Below, in pieces: positions 18,894-27,067 of a stretch of DNA of 63,343 bases. Source of the DNA: Verrucomicrobiota bacterium (GTDB lineage: Bacteria > Verrucomicrobiota > Kiritimatiellia > SS1-B-03-39 > UBA6053). The notes under the pieces are model-generated. The model was not told the origin of the DNA. It did no database searches and was given only the letters and a program-made list of their open reading frames with translations. The translations under genes and the position numbers were made by a program. Each line of letters begins with the position of its first letter. The first letter of the stretch is position 1. The stretch covers positions 1 through 63,343 of the forward strand of contig JAFIGC010000014.1 in the NCBI GenBank assembly GCA_020831635.1, in the 5' to 3' direction.

Positions 18894-18910
18894 CCTGAAT
18901 CCGTGAGATC
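18894..18910. repeat. Fragment of repeat family A
   Basis: The 17 bases CCTGAATCCGTGAGATC are identical to the outer end of the left arm at 2262 and match the reverse complement of the outer end of the 25802-25856 copy. It lies in the short divergent gap between ispA and the FmdB gene; only the tip of the element is present. Confidence 0.55.
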
Positions 18911-18977
18911 ATGTGGATTCACAACAGAGATCATGGATTCAAGTCTCACCCAACTTTCCCAATTTCAGGAGAACTTC

Positions 18978-19310
18978 ATGCCCACTTACGATTATTATTG
19001 CACCGAGTGCGCCCACGAATTGGAGGCCTTTCACGCCATGAGCGCCGCACCTTTGAAGGATTGTCCGGCTTGTGGCAAGCCGGCATTGAAGCGCAAAATC
19101 GGCACGGGCGCCGGTTTGATTTTCAAAGGGTCCGGCTTTTATCAGACCGATTATCGGAGTGACAGCTATCAAAAATCCGCCAAAGCGGAGAAAAATGGTG
19201 GCGGGGAAGGAAAGAAATCCGAGTCTTCTTCCGAGTCGAAAGGTGAAAGCAAACCCAAGACGGAGTCCGCCCCGAAACCGCAAGCCGCCGCGCCCGCCGC
19301 GAAAACCTGA
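18978..19310 (+). CDS. FmdB-family zinc-ribbon protein
   Basis: 110 residues. The N-terminus MPTYDYYCTECAHELEAF with DCPACGKPALKRKIG forms the FmdB zinc ribbon (two CxxC knuckles), followed by FKGSGFYQTDYRS, also typical. The rest is a low-complexity Lys/Ser/Glu/Pro/Ala tail. ATG 18978 has an AGGAG directly upstream; the frame is open long before but antisense to ispA there. It overlaps the next zinc-ribbon membrane protein gene by one base. The molecular role of FmdB proteins is poorly defined. Confidence 0.9.
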   Translation: MPTYDYYCTECAHELEAFHAMSAAPLKDCPACGKPALKRKIGTGAGLIFKGSGFYQTDYRSDSYQKSAKAEKNGGGEGKKSESSSESKGESKPKTESAPKPQAAAPAAKT

Positions 19311-20011
19311 TGGCCGCCCCCTCCAAAAACAAACCCTGGGTTCGCTGTCCCGCTTGCGGGGCCGCGAATGATGTCGGGCGTCCCTTTTGCACAAAGTGCG
19401 GGGCCCGGATGTATTCCGGGGAGGGGCCGCCGCCACTGGTGAATCAACCCCGCAAACATACCCTGCGCCATGCCTTGCTGGCCATGGTGGTCTCTTTTTG
19501 CGTGATCACCGCCGTTGTTTTCACAGGGTTGGTGCTTTGGCCGTTCGCGCTTTCCGGGGACGTGGGGTCTCCTGCGGTGGCGGAGGAGATGTCCCGAACC
19601 CTTTCCCTTTTTAATCATGCCGTGGAAAACCAACGTTTTCTGCCGGCCCAGATCGTAACCGAAGCGCAATTCAACGCCTACGCTCGGGAACGGGCAGAGA
19701 GGGGGCGGGAAATGAAAATCGACATTTTTCCCTCACGCATTGTCTTGGTGGCCGGGGAACCTTTTCTGGGACTGACCGTGACCACGCGGGTGGTGCTGAC
19801 CCGGGAAAACCGGGGCGACCCTTTTTCTTTGGATGGGGTCTGGTGGGGGCATTTGCCTTTGCCCAAAGCCGCGGCCCGCTCCAAAACCCTTGCCCTGGCC
19901 CGTCGATTTAACATCGAAACCGATCCCGAACTTTGGGACAGATTGCAAATCGAAAACGCCGAAAGCGGACGCATGGTGGTGGGGCTTCGTTCTGGCCGCG
20001 GGGGAGAATAG
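19310..20011 (+). CDS. Zinc-ribbon membrane protein of unknown function
   Basis: 233 residues. An N-terminal zinc ribbon has VRCPACGAAND and FCTKCGARMY. One transmembrane helix follows (LLAMVVSFCVITAVVFTGLVLW, residues about 55-75), then a ~150-residue extracytoplasmic domain I do not recognise (FNAYARERAERG, VTTRVVLTREN). The start codon overlaps the FmdB stop, and the dtd gene follows 2 bases after its end, so the three form a tight operon. Orientation with the zinc ribbon inside the cell is inferred. Confidence 0.75.
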   Translation: MAAPSKNKPWVRCPACGAANDVGRPFCTKCGARMYSGEGPPPLVNQPRKHTLRHALLAMVVSFCVITAVVFTGLVLWPFALSGDVGSPAVAEEMSRTLSLFNHAVENQRFLPAQIVTEAQFNAYARERAERGREMKIDIFPSRIVLVAGEPFLGLTVTTRVVLTRENRGDPFSLDGVWWGHLPLPKAAARSKTLALARRFNIETDPELWDRLQIENAESGRMVVGLRSGRGGE

Positions 20012-20013
20012 TC

Positions 20014-20460
20014 GTGCGCGTGCTTTTGCAAAGGGTCCTGGAGGCCCGGGTGGAGGTGGACGACGAAACCGTCGGAAGGATTGGACGGGGTTTTCTTCTT
20101 TTCGTGGGCATGGGGAAAGGCGATACCGAGGCGGAGTGGACGTGGATGGCCCGCAAAATCGCGGGATTGCGGGTGTTTGAAGACGAGGCGGGAAAAATGA
20201 ACCTGCCCTTGTCGGCGGTGGAGGGGGCCTGTCTGGTGGTCAGTCAATTCACCCTGTATGGGGATTGCCGGAAGGGATTTCGTCCGGGTTTCACCGATGC
20301 CGCGCCTCCCGAGATCGCGCGCGAAGGCGTGGCCCGGTTTGCGCGGGCCTTGCGGGACCTGGACGTTCCCGTGGAAACCGGCACCTTCCAGGCGCATATG
20401 CGGGTTTCGCTGGTCAATGACGGGCCCGTGACCCTGATGCTTGAACGAGAACCCGGGTAA
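20014..20460 (+). CDS. dtd: D-aminoacyl-tRNA deacylase
   Basis: 148 residues; hydrolyses D-aminoacyl-tRNA (and Gly-tRNA-Ala) to protect translation. Both catalytic signatures are present: SQFTLYGDCRKGFRP and NDGPVTLML (the NxGP[VI]T motif). GTG at 20014 is the start, giving MRVLLQRV as in the family, with GGGGGAG 8-9 bases upstream; no ATG fits. The upstream gene ends 2 bases before. Length is normal (about 145-150). Confidence 0.95.
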   Translation: MRVLLQRVLEARVEVDDETVGRIGRGFLLFVGMGKGDTEAEWTWMARKIAGLRVFEDEAGKMNLPLSAVEGACLVVSQFTLYGDCRKGFRPGFTDAAPPEIAREGVARFARALRDLDVPVETGTFQAHMRVSLVNDGPVTLMLEREPG

Positions 20461-20464
20461 GATC

Positions 20465-21619
20465 ATGCGCAAACTTCTCGCTGTAATACTTTTGGCGTGT
20501 GGTTTGCCCCTGTGGGGCGTGGACGAATCCGAATGGCGCACGGTGTTCAGTCCCAACCAACGTTTTGTCGTCCAAAGCATCCATCCGGAGTGGTCCCAAG
20601 GGTTGTCGGTATGGGCGGGAAAAAGCGTGCGGCTGCTGGAGCGCGAAACCGGAACGAGCATCCCCTTTGCCCGTCATGTGCCCATGCGCATCATTGTACA
20701 TCCGGATGCGGAGAAAACGCAATTGCGGGAAGCACAGGGCAGGGGACTGCCCCGTCAGGAAATCGTGACCCCGGAATTGGATCAATTGGACCACCATTCC
20801 TTGGCCGACGCCTTCGTGCGGGCCTGTTTACATCGGATTTTCGTGCAATACAAAAGCGATTCCGCGCAAAAAGTGCATGCGCCGGATGGGCTCGTGTACG
20901 GGTTGTCCCATCATCTGTTGCAAGGGGAGACCGCGCGCACCACACAATTGGGTTTGAAGATGTGGCAAGAGGGCCGTCTCCCGCCGCCTTGGCGAACCTT
21001 GGGGCAATCCCGTCTTTCCGCGGAGCCGGAAACCCGCGCGGCCGCGACCATGGCCGTTCGTTGGGCCCTTTCCTCCGGCGTGGACAATGAAACCCTGTGG
21101 CGGCAATATGCGAGTGGTCACCCCCCGGGACATCTTTGGTGGATTCAGCAATTTCCGAATGTACGGGACCTGCGCGAGTTGCAGATCGAGTGGGAATTAT
21201 GGCTGTCCCAGCGGTCCCGGACGTTATTGACCGATGGGTCGGCGGAAACGTTGGCCCACGACCGGTTGCGGCAGTTGCTGCGCTTTCGTCCCGGTGAATT
21301 TGGCTTGGATGGAGACCTTCCCCGTTACGAATTTCTCGATTTCCGGGATCTGGAGGAGGTGGTGGATGAAAAATGGGTGCGTCCCATGCTGGAGCAGTGG
21401 ATGGTGAGAGTGCAACCGCTTCGATTCCGGCAGTCGCCGGAATTCAACGAAATCGTGGACCACTATTTGGAAGCCGCCCGGCAGTTGCTGACCGTTGGTC
21501 GATCCACCGGTCGCACTCGGGCGGAAGCCCTCGAAGCGTTTCACCAAAACCTGCGGGATGCGGAGCATTCCATCAACTTGCAAAAAGAAAGTTTGCAGGA
21601 AGAACCCGCTTTGTTGTAG
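20465..21619 (+). CDS. Secreted protein of unknown function
   Basis: 384 residues from ATG 20465, four bases after dtd; signal peptide KLLAVILLACGLPLWGVD. The first third (MRIIVHPDAEKTQ, DHHSLADAFVRACLHRIF) has the look of a peptidase-MA-like lead-in domain, but no HExxH motif is visible, so no activity is claimed. The remainder is helical and Arg-rich. It may share an operon with the next secreted protein (9-base gap). Not recognised. Confidence 0.65.
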   Translation: MRKLLAVILLACGLPLWGVDESEWRTVFSPNQRFVVQSIHPEWSQGLSVWAGKSVRLLERETGTSIPFARHVPMRIIVHPDAEKTQLREAQGRGLPRQEIVTPELDQLDHHSLADAFVRACLHRIFVQYKSDSAQKVHAPDGLVYGLSHHLLQGETARTTQLGLKMWQEGRLPPPWRTLGQSRLSAEPETRAAATMAVRWALSSGVDNETLWRQYASGHPPGHLWWIQQFPNVRDLRELQIEWELWLSQRSRTLLTDGSAETLAHDRLRQLLRFRPGEFGLDGDLPRYEFLDFRDLEEVVDEKWVRPMLEQWMVRVQPLRFRQSPEFNEIVDHYLEAARQLLTVGRSTGRTRAEALEAFHQNLRDAEHSINLQKESLQEEPALL

Positions 21620-21628
21620 ACTGAAACC

Positions 21629-22747
21629 ATGAAATTCAGAATAGTTTTTACGATGCTCCGGCTGATTGCCATTTGCCATGTTTCCGTGGGTCTCCTGTAT
21701 GCGGAGGATCCGGCGGCCTCTTTGCAGGCTACCTATCAGGCCCATCTGGATGAAGCGGAGTTGGAAGAGGAGTTGGAGCTCACCCGTCTGGGACGGCAGT
21801 ATGTCGATCAGTTGGACCTGTTGTTCGATCAGGCCCGTGAATCCGCGAACCTGGAGAATGCCAGGGCGGTTTACGTGGAACGCAACCGCTTTCGGGACGA
21901 GGGGAAGGTGGCGTTTGCGGATGCCGATCTCCCCGCTCTCCGGCGTCTGCAGAACGTATATCTCGATTCGGCCTTTCGAATCCGTCGCGAACGGGCCCGC
22001 AAGGTGATGCGGTTGACCGGACAAATGAACCAGGCCCTCGCAAATTTGGAACGGCAACTCACCAGCGAAAACCGGATCGATGAGGCCTTGCGTATTCGAC
22101 AAACCCGAGAAGCGTTGACGACTTCGGACCAATTTTCCCGTTTCAGAAAGCTGGCCTCCGCGAGTGGACGTTTTTCGTCCCCGGCGGCCATCGAGGGCAT
22201 TTGGCATGTTTTGCGTCCGCAATCTTTCCATACCCCATTGGAGGCAAAAGGAGAAATCGGCGAGGAAGGCGTTGTTTTAGTGTCCGGCGAAACCGGACAG
22301 GACACCTATCAACTCGAATTCGTTCCCTCGTTGCAACGAATCACCGCCGTTCGACTGGATGCGCTTGCGGATGACCGTTTGCCCAATGGTGGGCCGGGTC
22401 GCGCCCATAACGGAAATTTTGTTTTGAACCGCTTCAGGCTATTTGTGGAATCCGGTGAAAACGCGTGGGAGGAAGTTGGCTTCCAAGGCGCGTCCGCCGG
22501 TTTTTCCCAAACCAATTGGCCGGTCGAGGGTGCGATCGACGACAACAACGCCAGCGGTTGGGCGGTCTCCCCGGAAACCGGACGGAATCACCAGGCGATT
22601 TTCATTCTCGCCGCCCCCCTGCAAGTCCCGCCCGGCAGCCGAATCCAGCTTCGGATGGTGCACAATTATCAAAGTGGAGACCATTCGCTGGGAAAATTCA
22701 GGATCTCCATCACGGATGCGGCGAATCCTTTGGCGGATAGGGAATAA
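21629..22747 (+). CDS. Secreted protein: coiled coil plus discoidin-like domain of the type attached to PSD1 proteins
   Basis: 372 residues. Signal peptide to about residue 25, then a long charged helical/coiled-coil region (about 30-180). The C-terminal ~160 residues contain LPNGGPGRAHNGNFVLNRFRL, then FSQTNWPVEGAIDDNNASGW, NHQAIFILA and HSLGKFRISIT. That series is the galactose-binding-like module often found next to PSD1/cytochrome domains in Planctomycetes and Verrucomicrobia. Here it stands alone without PSD1 or haem motifs. A carbohydrate-binding role outside the cytoplasm is inferred. Confidence 0.75.
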   Translation: MKFRIVFTMLRLIAICHVSVGLLYAEDPAASLQATYQAHLDEAELEEELELTRLGRQYVDQLDLLFDQARESANLENARAVYVERNRFRDEGKVAFADADLPALRRLQNVYLDSAFRIRRERARKVMRLTGQMNQALANLERQLTSENRIDEALRIRQTREALTTSDQFSRFRKLASASGRFSSPAAIEGIWHVLRPQSFHTPLEAKGEIGEEGVVLVSGETGQDTYQLEFVPSLQRITAVRLDALADDRLPNGGPGRAHNGNFVLNRFRLFVESGENAWEEVGFQGASAGFSQTNWPVEGAIDDNNASGWAVSPETGRNHQAIFILAAPLQVPPGSRIQLRMVHNYQSGDHSLGKFRISITDAANPLADRE

Positions 22748-22849
22748 CCTACAACACGTTTAAGTTACGCTTTAAATCAATGAATCCGGTTCTTGTAAGC
22801 GTTCTTTTAGCCTCCTTAAGCGTTTTTTTGAACAGGAGGGCGCAGAGAT

Positions 22850-22943
22850 GACAAAGCTTGAGACAAAGGTTTGGGCAGCGTTTGGGGCAGAGCAAAGGCA
22901 GTCCCCCTTCGCCCTGTGCCGATGCGGAGATCGGCGCTCCCGT
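22850..22943 (+). repeat. Dispersed repeat family C, copy 1
   Basis: Contains GACAAAGCTTGAGACAAAG, then about 20 variable bases, TCCCCCTTCGCCC, a small hairpin-like stretch and GGCGCTCCCGTCCCC. The same ordered blocks occur at 56049-56135, where the hairpin bases are changed on both sides (CGATGC..GATCG here, CAATAC..GATTG there), which looks compensatory. It lies in the 411-base gap between the secreted protein and hldE, together with the tandem repeat that follows. Confidence 0.6.
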
Positions 22944-23079
22944 CCCCCTTCGCCCCGTCGGTATTCGTTCAAGGTTCGAAGTTGGACGTTCGATGTTCGG
23001 CGTTCTCTTTTCCCCCTTCGCCCCGTCGGTATTTGTTCATGGTTCGAAGTTGGACGTTCGATGTTCGAAGTTCGTTTTC
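22944..23079 (+). repeat. Two tandem 68-base direct repeats
   Basis: 22944-23011 and 23012-23079 are direct copies starting CCCCCTTCGCCCCGTCGGTA and both containing GGTTCGAAGTTGGACGTTCG. They differ at only a few positions near the end. They sit immediately before hldE; the frame of hldE runs through them but this is not considered coding. Confidence 0.75.
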
Positions 23080-23158
23080 GCCCCTTTCCCCTTCTGCGTT
23101 CTTCAGTTCAAACCCCTCTTCCCCATTTTTCTTTCTCGAAAATTTCCGCGATTCGAAT

Positions 23159-24199
23159 ATGGCCTTGCTCATGAGCCATTTATCCCTGTCCCGGGCCCGG
23201 GCACTTCTCGACCGTTTTTCCAATCACCGCGTTTTGGTGGTGGGGGATTTGATGCTGGACCGGTATGTGCATGGTCGGGTGGACCGGATCAGCCCCGAGG
23301 CTCCCGTGCCGGTCGTGAAGGTGGTGCGCGAGCATTGTGTGCCCGGGGGCGCGTGCAACGTGGCCCTCAATATTCAGGCCCTTGGGGGGCGGGCGTCCGT
23401 TTGTGGCCTGGTGGGAACCTGCATCCATGCCGAGGTGCTGATGGATCAACTGCAAAAGGCGGGCGTGGATGTGCGTCCCGTGACCGCCGATTCGGGGGTG
23501 ACCACGGTGGTAAAAACCCGGATCTTGGCCGACCGTCAGCAAATGCTGCGGGTGGACAGGGAAAACGCGGACATGGGCGACAAGGTGGATTCCGCTGAAT
23601 TTTTGGCCAAGTTGGATGCGGCCCTGGAAAAGGCGGACGGCATGATTCTGGAGGATTATGGCAAGGGGGTGTTGACCCCGTCATTGGTACGACGCGCACT
23701 CGACCATGCAAAAGCCCAAGGCATTCCCAGCGGGTACGACCCCAAAGACAATCATGAACTGGACGTGGCCGGGGTCACTTTCGCCACCCCCAACCGCAAG
23801 GAGGCCTTTCATGTGGCCGGCATGAGGGACCGTAATCCGGAAAGGGAACCGCTGGAAGACGATGATCTTTTGCGCGCGGCCCAACGCCTTCGGGACATGT
23901 GGCAACCCCTTCATCTGATGGTCACCTTGGGGCCGCAAGGCATGTTTTTGCTCAGTGGCGAGGCCGCCCCGCAACACGTGAGCACCCGGGCGCGAGAGGT
24001 ATTCGATGTCAGTGGGGCCGGCGATACGGTGATTGCCACGACCATGTTGGCACTTGCGGCGGGCGCGAGTTTTCGCGAGGCGGCGGAACTGGCCAATGCG
24101 GCGGCGGGCATCGTGGTGGCCAAAGTCGGCACCGCCACCACCAGTCCGGCGGAACTTTTGGCGGCTTTGGAACAGGATACGGGGGAGGGGGCGGTATGA
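23159..24199 (+). CDS. hldE: D-glycero-beta-D-manno-heptose-7-phosphate kinase (RfaE domain I)
   Basis: 346-residue PfkB/ribokinase-family kinase that makes heptose 1,7-bisphosphate for LPS inner core. Motifs: VLVVGDLMLDRYVHG, RISPEAPVPVVKV, GGACNVALNIQALGG and the C-terminal VFDVSGAGDTVIA with GAGDT near residues 286-290. Only the kinase half is encoded; the nucleotidyltransferase half (RfaE domain II) is not attached, so it must be elsewhere. ATG 23159 is chosen as the first Met before homology; ATG 23171 is possible and neither has a clear ribosome site. It overlaps kdsB by 4 bases. Confidence 0.9.
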   Translation: MALLMSHLSLSRARALLDRFSNHRVLVVGDLMLDRYVHGRVDRISPEAPVPVVKVVREHCVPGGACNVALNIQALGGRASVCGLVGTCIHAEVLMDQLQKAGVDVRPVTADSGVTTVVKTRILADRQQMLRVDRENADMGDKVDSAEFLAKLDAALEKADGMILEDYGKGVLTPSLVRRALDHAKAQGIPSGYDPKDNHELDVAGVTFATPNRKEAFHVAGMRDRNPEREPLEDDDLLRAAQRLRDMWQPLHLMVTLGPQGMFLLSGEAAPQHVSTRAREVFDVSGAGDTVIATTMLALAAGASFREAAELANAAAGIVVAKVGTATTSPAELLAALEQDTGEGAV

Positions 24200-24966
24200 C
24201 AGACTTCAAAGCCGTCGGCGTGATCCCGGCCCGGTATGGGAGCACCCGCTTTCCGGCGAAAATGCTGGCGGACCTCTGCGGCAAACCTTTGGTGGTGCGA
24301 ACCGTCGAGCGGGTTCGTCAGGCCCGGAGCCTGTCGGACGTCCTGTTGGCCACGGACGACGAACGCATCGCCGAGGCCGCCCGCGCTGAAAACATTTCCG
24401 TGGTGCTCACCCGCGCCGATCATCCCAGTGGAACCGACCGCATTGCCGAAGCCGTGTCCGGAATCGACGCCGACATCGTGGTGAACATCCAGGGCGACGA
24501 GCCGTTTATGGACGCGGCCTTGATCGATGCCCTGGTGGAGCGCATGATCGCGGAACCCGGTCTGGAAATGGCCACGGCGGCCACGCCCATCCGCGATATT
24601 ACCGAATTGCACGCCGCCTCGGTGGTGAAAGTGGTTTGCAGCAATTCCGGTCATGCCTTGTATTTCAGCCGCAGTCTGATTCCGTTCGCGCGGGACGTGT
24701 CCCCTGAAACGCTGCTGGATCAGAATTTGTACCTGCGTCATTTGGGCATTTACTCCTATCGACGTGATTTTCTACTTAAATTGGTGTCGCATCCCCCACA
24801 TCCCCTCGAAGAAACCGAAAAGCTGGAACAACTCCGCGCCCTGGCCCTGGGCGCGAAAATCGCGGTACTTATCACCGATCAGCCCGCCCCAGGGGTCGAT
24901 ACCCCCGAAGATTTGACCGCCGCCCGCAAATTTTACCAAGCCCGAACCGGAGACAACCGATTATGA
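24196..24966 (+). CDS. kdsB: 3-deoxy-manno-octulosonate cytidylyltransferase
   Basis: 256 residues; activates Kdo as CMP-Kdo. N-terminal VIPARYGSTRFPAKML (residues 9-24) is the CMP-Kdo synthetase signature. Further motifs are LLATDDERI, NIQGDEPF, YFSRSLIPFAR, LRHLGIYSYRRDFL and the C-terminal PAPGVDTPEDL. Start and stop overlap the neighbouring hldE and kdsA genes by 4 bases each (ATGA), making a coupled heptose/Kdo operon. Confidence 0.97.
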   Translation: MTDFKAVGVIPARYGSTRFPAKMLADLCGKPLVVRTVERVRQARSLSDVLLATDDERIAEAARAENISVVLTRADHPSGTDRIAEAVSGIDADIVVNIQGDEPFMDAALIDALVERMIAEPGLEMATAATPIRDITELHAASVVKVVCSNSGHALYFSRSLIPFARDVSPETLLDQNLYLRHLGIYSYRRDFLLKLVSHPPHPLEETEKLEQLRALALGAKIAVLITDQPAPGVDTPEDLTAARKFYQARTGDNRL

Positions 24967-25796
24967 ACGTTAAAACCACTCGCAAAGTTGATTTGGGGCC
25001 TTTCGCCGTCGGGGGCGGGCACGGCCTGTTTCTCATTTGCGGTCCCTGCGTGATTGAAAGCCGGGACGTGGTCATGGAAATTGCGGAAATGTTGGCCGAA
25101 TGGTCGCAAAAAGAGGCGGTGCCACTGATTTTCAAGGCCAGTTACGACAAAGCCAACCGCACATCGCTGGGCGGATTTCGCGGACCGGGGTTGGAGGAAG
25201 GTCTTGCCATTCTTCAGGAGGTGAAGAGCGCGTTTGGCCTGCCGATTCTCACCGACATTCATTTGCCCGAGCAGGCCGCGCCCGTTTCGGAAGTGGCCGA
25301 CATCCTGCAAATTCCCGCTTTTCTCTGTCGGCAGACCGATCTGTTGCTGGCTGCCGCGGCCACAAAAGCGGTGGTGAATGTGAAAAAGGGTCAATTTCTC
25401 GCCCCCGGCGACATGGGCCCCGTGGTGGAGAAACTGGAAGAGGGGGGGGGGAAGCGGATTATGCTCACCGAGCGTGGCAGTTCCTTTGGGTACAACAACC
25501 TGGTTGTGGATATGCGGGGACTCGTGGAAATGCGTGAATTCGGATATCCGGTGATTTTTGACGCCACCCACAGCGTGCAACGCCCCGGAGCCGGCAAAGG
25601 TTATACCGCCGGGGACGGCGATTTGGCGCCCTATTTGGCCCGGGCCGCCGCCGGGGTGGGGGTGGATGGATTCTTCATCGAAACCCATGTCCGCCCCGAA
25701 GAAGCCCAATCCGACCGGGAAAATCTCATTCCCTTTGCCCGACTGCCCCGTTTGTGGGGCCAGTTGCAAGCAATCGCGGAAATTTTGCAATCTTAA
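24963..25796 (+). CDS. kdsA: 2-dehydro-3-deoxyphosphooctonate (Kdo8P) aldolase, metal-dependent type
   Basis: 277 residues; condenses PEP and arabinose 5-phosphate to Kdo8P. Motifs: ICGPCVIES, FKASYDKANRTS, FRGPGLEEGL, IPAFLCRQTDLLLAAA, LTERGSSFGYNNLVVDMR and FDATHSVQRPG. Cys29 in GPCVIES replaces the Asn found in E. coli-type metal-free enzymes, which places it in the metal-dependent (Aquifex-like) class. It overlaps kdsB and is followed directly by a family A repeat. Confidence 0.97.
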   Translation: MNVKTTRKVDLGPFAVGGGHGLFLICGPCVIESRDVVMEIAEMLAEWSQKEAVPLIFKASYDKANRTSLGGFRGPGLEEGLAILQEVKSAFGLPILTDIHLPEQAAPVSEVADILQIPAFLCRQTDLLLAAAATKAVVNVKKGQFLAPGDMGPVVEKLEEGGGKRIMLTERGSSFGYNNLVVDMRGLVEMREFGYPVIFDATHSVQRPGAGKGYTAGDGDLAPYLARAAAGVGVDGFFIETHVRPEEAQSDRENLIPFARLPRLWGQLQAIAEILQS

Positions 25797-25801
25797 GCTT
25801 T

Positions 25802-25856
25802 TCCCTTTCGCTCCATGATCTTGCACGCCTTCTTTGCAAATATCTCACGGATTCAG
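25802..25856. repeat. Repeat family A, single arm
   Basis: TTCGCTCCATGAT, TTGCACGCCTTCTTTGCAAA and TATCTCACGG follow each other exactly as in the right arm at 2357-2423, with about two substitutions over 50 bases. The partner arm is absent. It starts 6 bases after the kdsA stop, so, as at the FKBP gene, it marks a gene 3' end. Confidence 0.8.
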
Positions 25857-25901
25857 GCTTTTCCCATTGGACCTTCGCGAAAGGCGTGGTAAGATTGTCC
25901 C

Positions 25902-26513
25902 ATGGTCAACAGACACGCAGTACACAAGATGAACAGGGAATCTGACAATTGGACTTGTCGCAAAAATTTACGAATTCGCCCCTGCTTGGGGGTTTTGGCG
26001 TTTTTCGCCGTGATATCACTCACTTTGCCCTTGGCCCTCATGGCCCAGAACACCACCCCGGCCCCGCAAGTGCGGCGGTTCCGGGTACCGGAAATCGATG
26101 AAAACGGGGTCATGACCTCCATGCTTACCGGGCAATCCGCCCGCATGGTGGTGGGGAAACCGCTGGAGATCCAAGAACTGGCCATTTTGTTCTATGCGGA
26201 GGACGGGGAAACCGTGCGCATGAAAATCACCTCGCCCACTTGTTTGTACGATGATCGGCGGGGCATTGCCACTTCGGAAGACGAAGTGAAGATCGAAGGG
26301 GATCAATTCACGATCGAGGGCAAGAGATTTGAATACCGGGCCAACGCCCAACGTTTGGAAATCTTTGAGGACGTCACCGTAGAATTGCGCAATGTCATGT
26401 CCGCTTCCCGTGGCGTTTTGCCTGAACGCAATGGGGAAGCCGACCCTGAAGAAACCAATTCCGCGTCCGAAACCGAATCCTCCGAAAATGAAACGGAAAC
26501 CCCGAATCCATGA
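25902..26513 (+). CDS. LptC-like LPS export periplasmic protein
   Basis: 203 residues: short cytoplasmic N-terminus, one hydrophobic helix (LGVLAFFAVISLTLPLALMA, about 30-50), then a beta-rich jellyroll-like region (RFRVPEIDENGVMTSMLTG, CLYDDRRGIATSEDEVKIEG) as in LptC/OstA domains. A Glu/Ser/Asn-rich tail ends the protein. Position is the strongest argument: it overlaps lptA by 4 bases, followed by lptB. ATG 25902 or 25929 could be the start. Divergence from classic LptC leaves the exact name uncertain. Confidence 0.72.
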   Translation: MVNRHAVHKMNRESDNWTCRKNLRIRPCLGVLAFFAVISLTLPLALMAQNTTPAPQVRRFRVPEIDENGVMTSMLTGQSARMVVGKPLEIQELAILFYAEDGETVRMKITSPTCLYDDRRGIATSEDEVKIEGDQFTIEGKRFEYRANAQRLEIFEDVTVELRNVMSASRGVLPERNGEADPEETNSASETESSENETETPNP

Positions 26514-27067
26514 AAATATCCCGCCCCAGTCTTTTTTTGATTCTAATGAGTTTTATCCTGTTCAAGCCCACGTGGGCACAGCAGGCGCCCCGTCCCGCAA
26601 CGCCGCGACAACCGGCTCGTCAATCGGCGCCTCGGGCCGCGAATGGTCAACAAGTGCCCGAAGGGGACCGGATCACGGAAATCACCAGTGACCGACTGCT
26701 TTTTGATTACGGAAACAAAATTGCCATTTTCACCGGCAACGTGGTCGTATCCGATCCGGACATGCAATTGAATGCCGATAAAATGACCATTCATCTCACC
26801 CGAACCGACGAGGTGGAAAAAATCGTGGCCATAGGCAACGTCGTGATCCGCATGGAGGGTCTGAACAGTCGTTCCGGCTCCGCCGTGTACCATTTGGCGG
26901 AGCAGAAAATCGTGTTGGAAGACGAGCCCCAGGTGTTCCGGGAGCAATCCGTGCTCATGGCCGAACGCATCACCTATTTCCGCCTGGAGGAACGCATGAC
27001 CGCCGAACCCCGTCCCCGCCTTTTGATGTTTCAGGATGCCGAACGTGAACGAAACCTACAATTCTAA
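26510..27067 (+). CDS. lptA: LPS transport periplasmic protein LptA (OstA-like)
   Basis: 185 residues: signal peptide, a Pro/Arg/Gln-rich linker, and an OstA domain with ITSDRLLFDYGNKIAIFTGN, VVVSDPDMQLNADKMTIHL, KIVAIGNVVI and AVYHLAEQKIVLEDEPQV. These form the repeating beta units that bridge the periplasm for LPS. Overlaps its neighbours on both sides: 4 bases with the LptC-like gene and about 30 bases with the lptB start as annotated. Confidence 0.9.
   Translation: MKISRPSLFLILMSFILFKPTWAQQAPRPATPRQPARQSAPRAANGQQVPEGDRITEITSDRLLFDYGNKIAIFTGNVVVSDPDMQLNADKMTIHLTRTDEVEKIVAIGNVVIRMEGLNSRSGSAVYHLAEQKIVLEDEPQVFREQSVLMAERITYFRLEERMTAEPRPRLLMFQDAERERNLQF

Noticed and set aside
18333-18977. Upstream part of the FmdB frame
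   Set aside because: Antisense to ispA; a clear AGGAG precedes the ATG at 18978 where the zinc ribbon starts.
22871-23158. Extended N-terminus of the heptose kinase
   Set aside because: This part translates the tandem 68-base repeats and repeat family C, and kinase homology starts after 23159.
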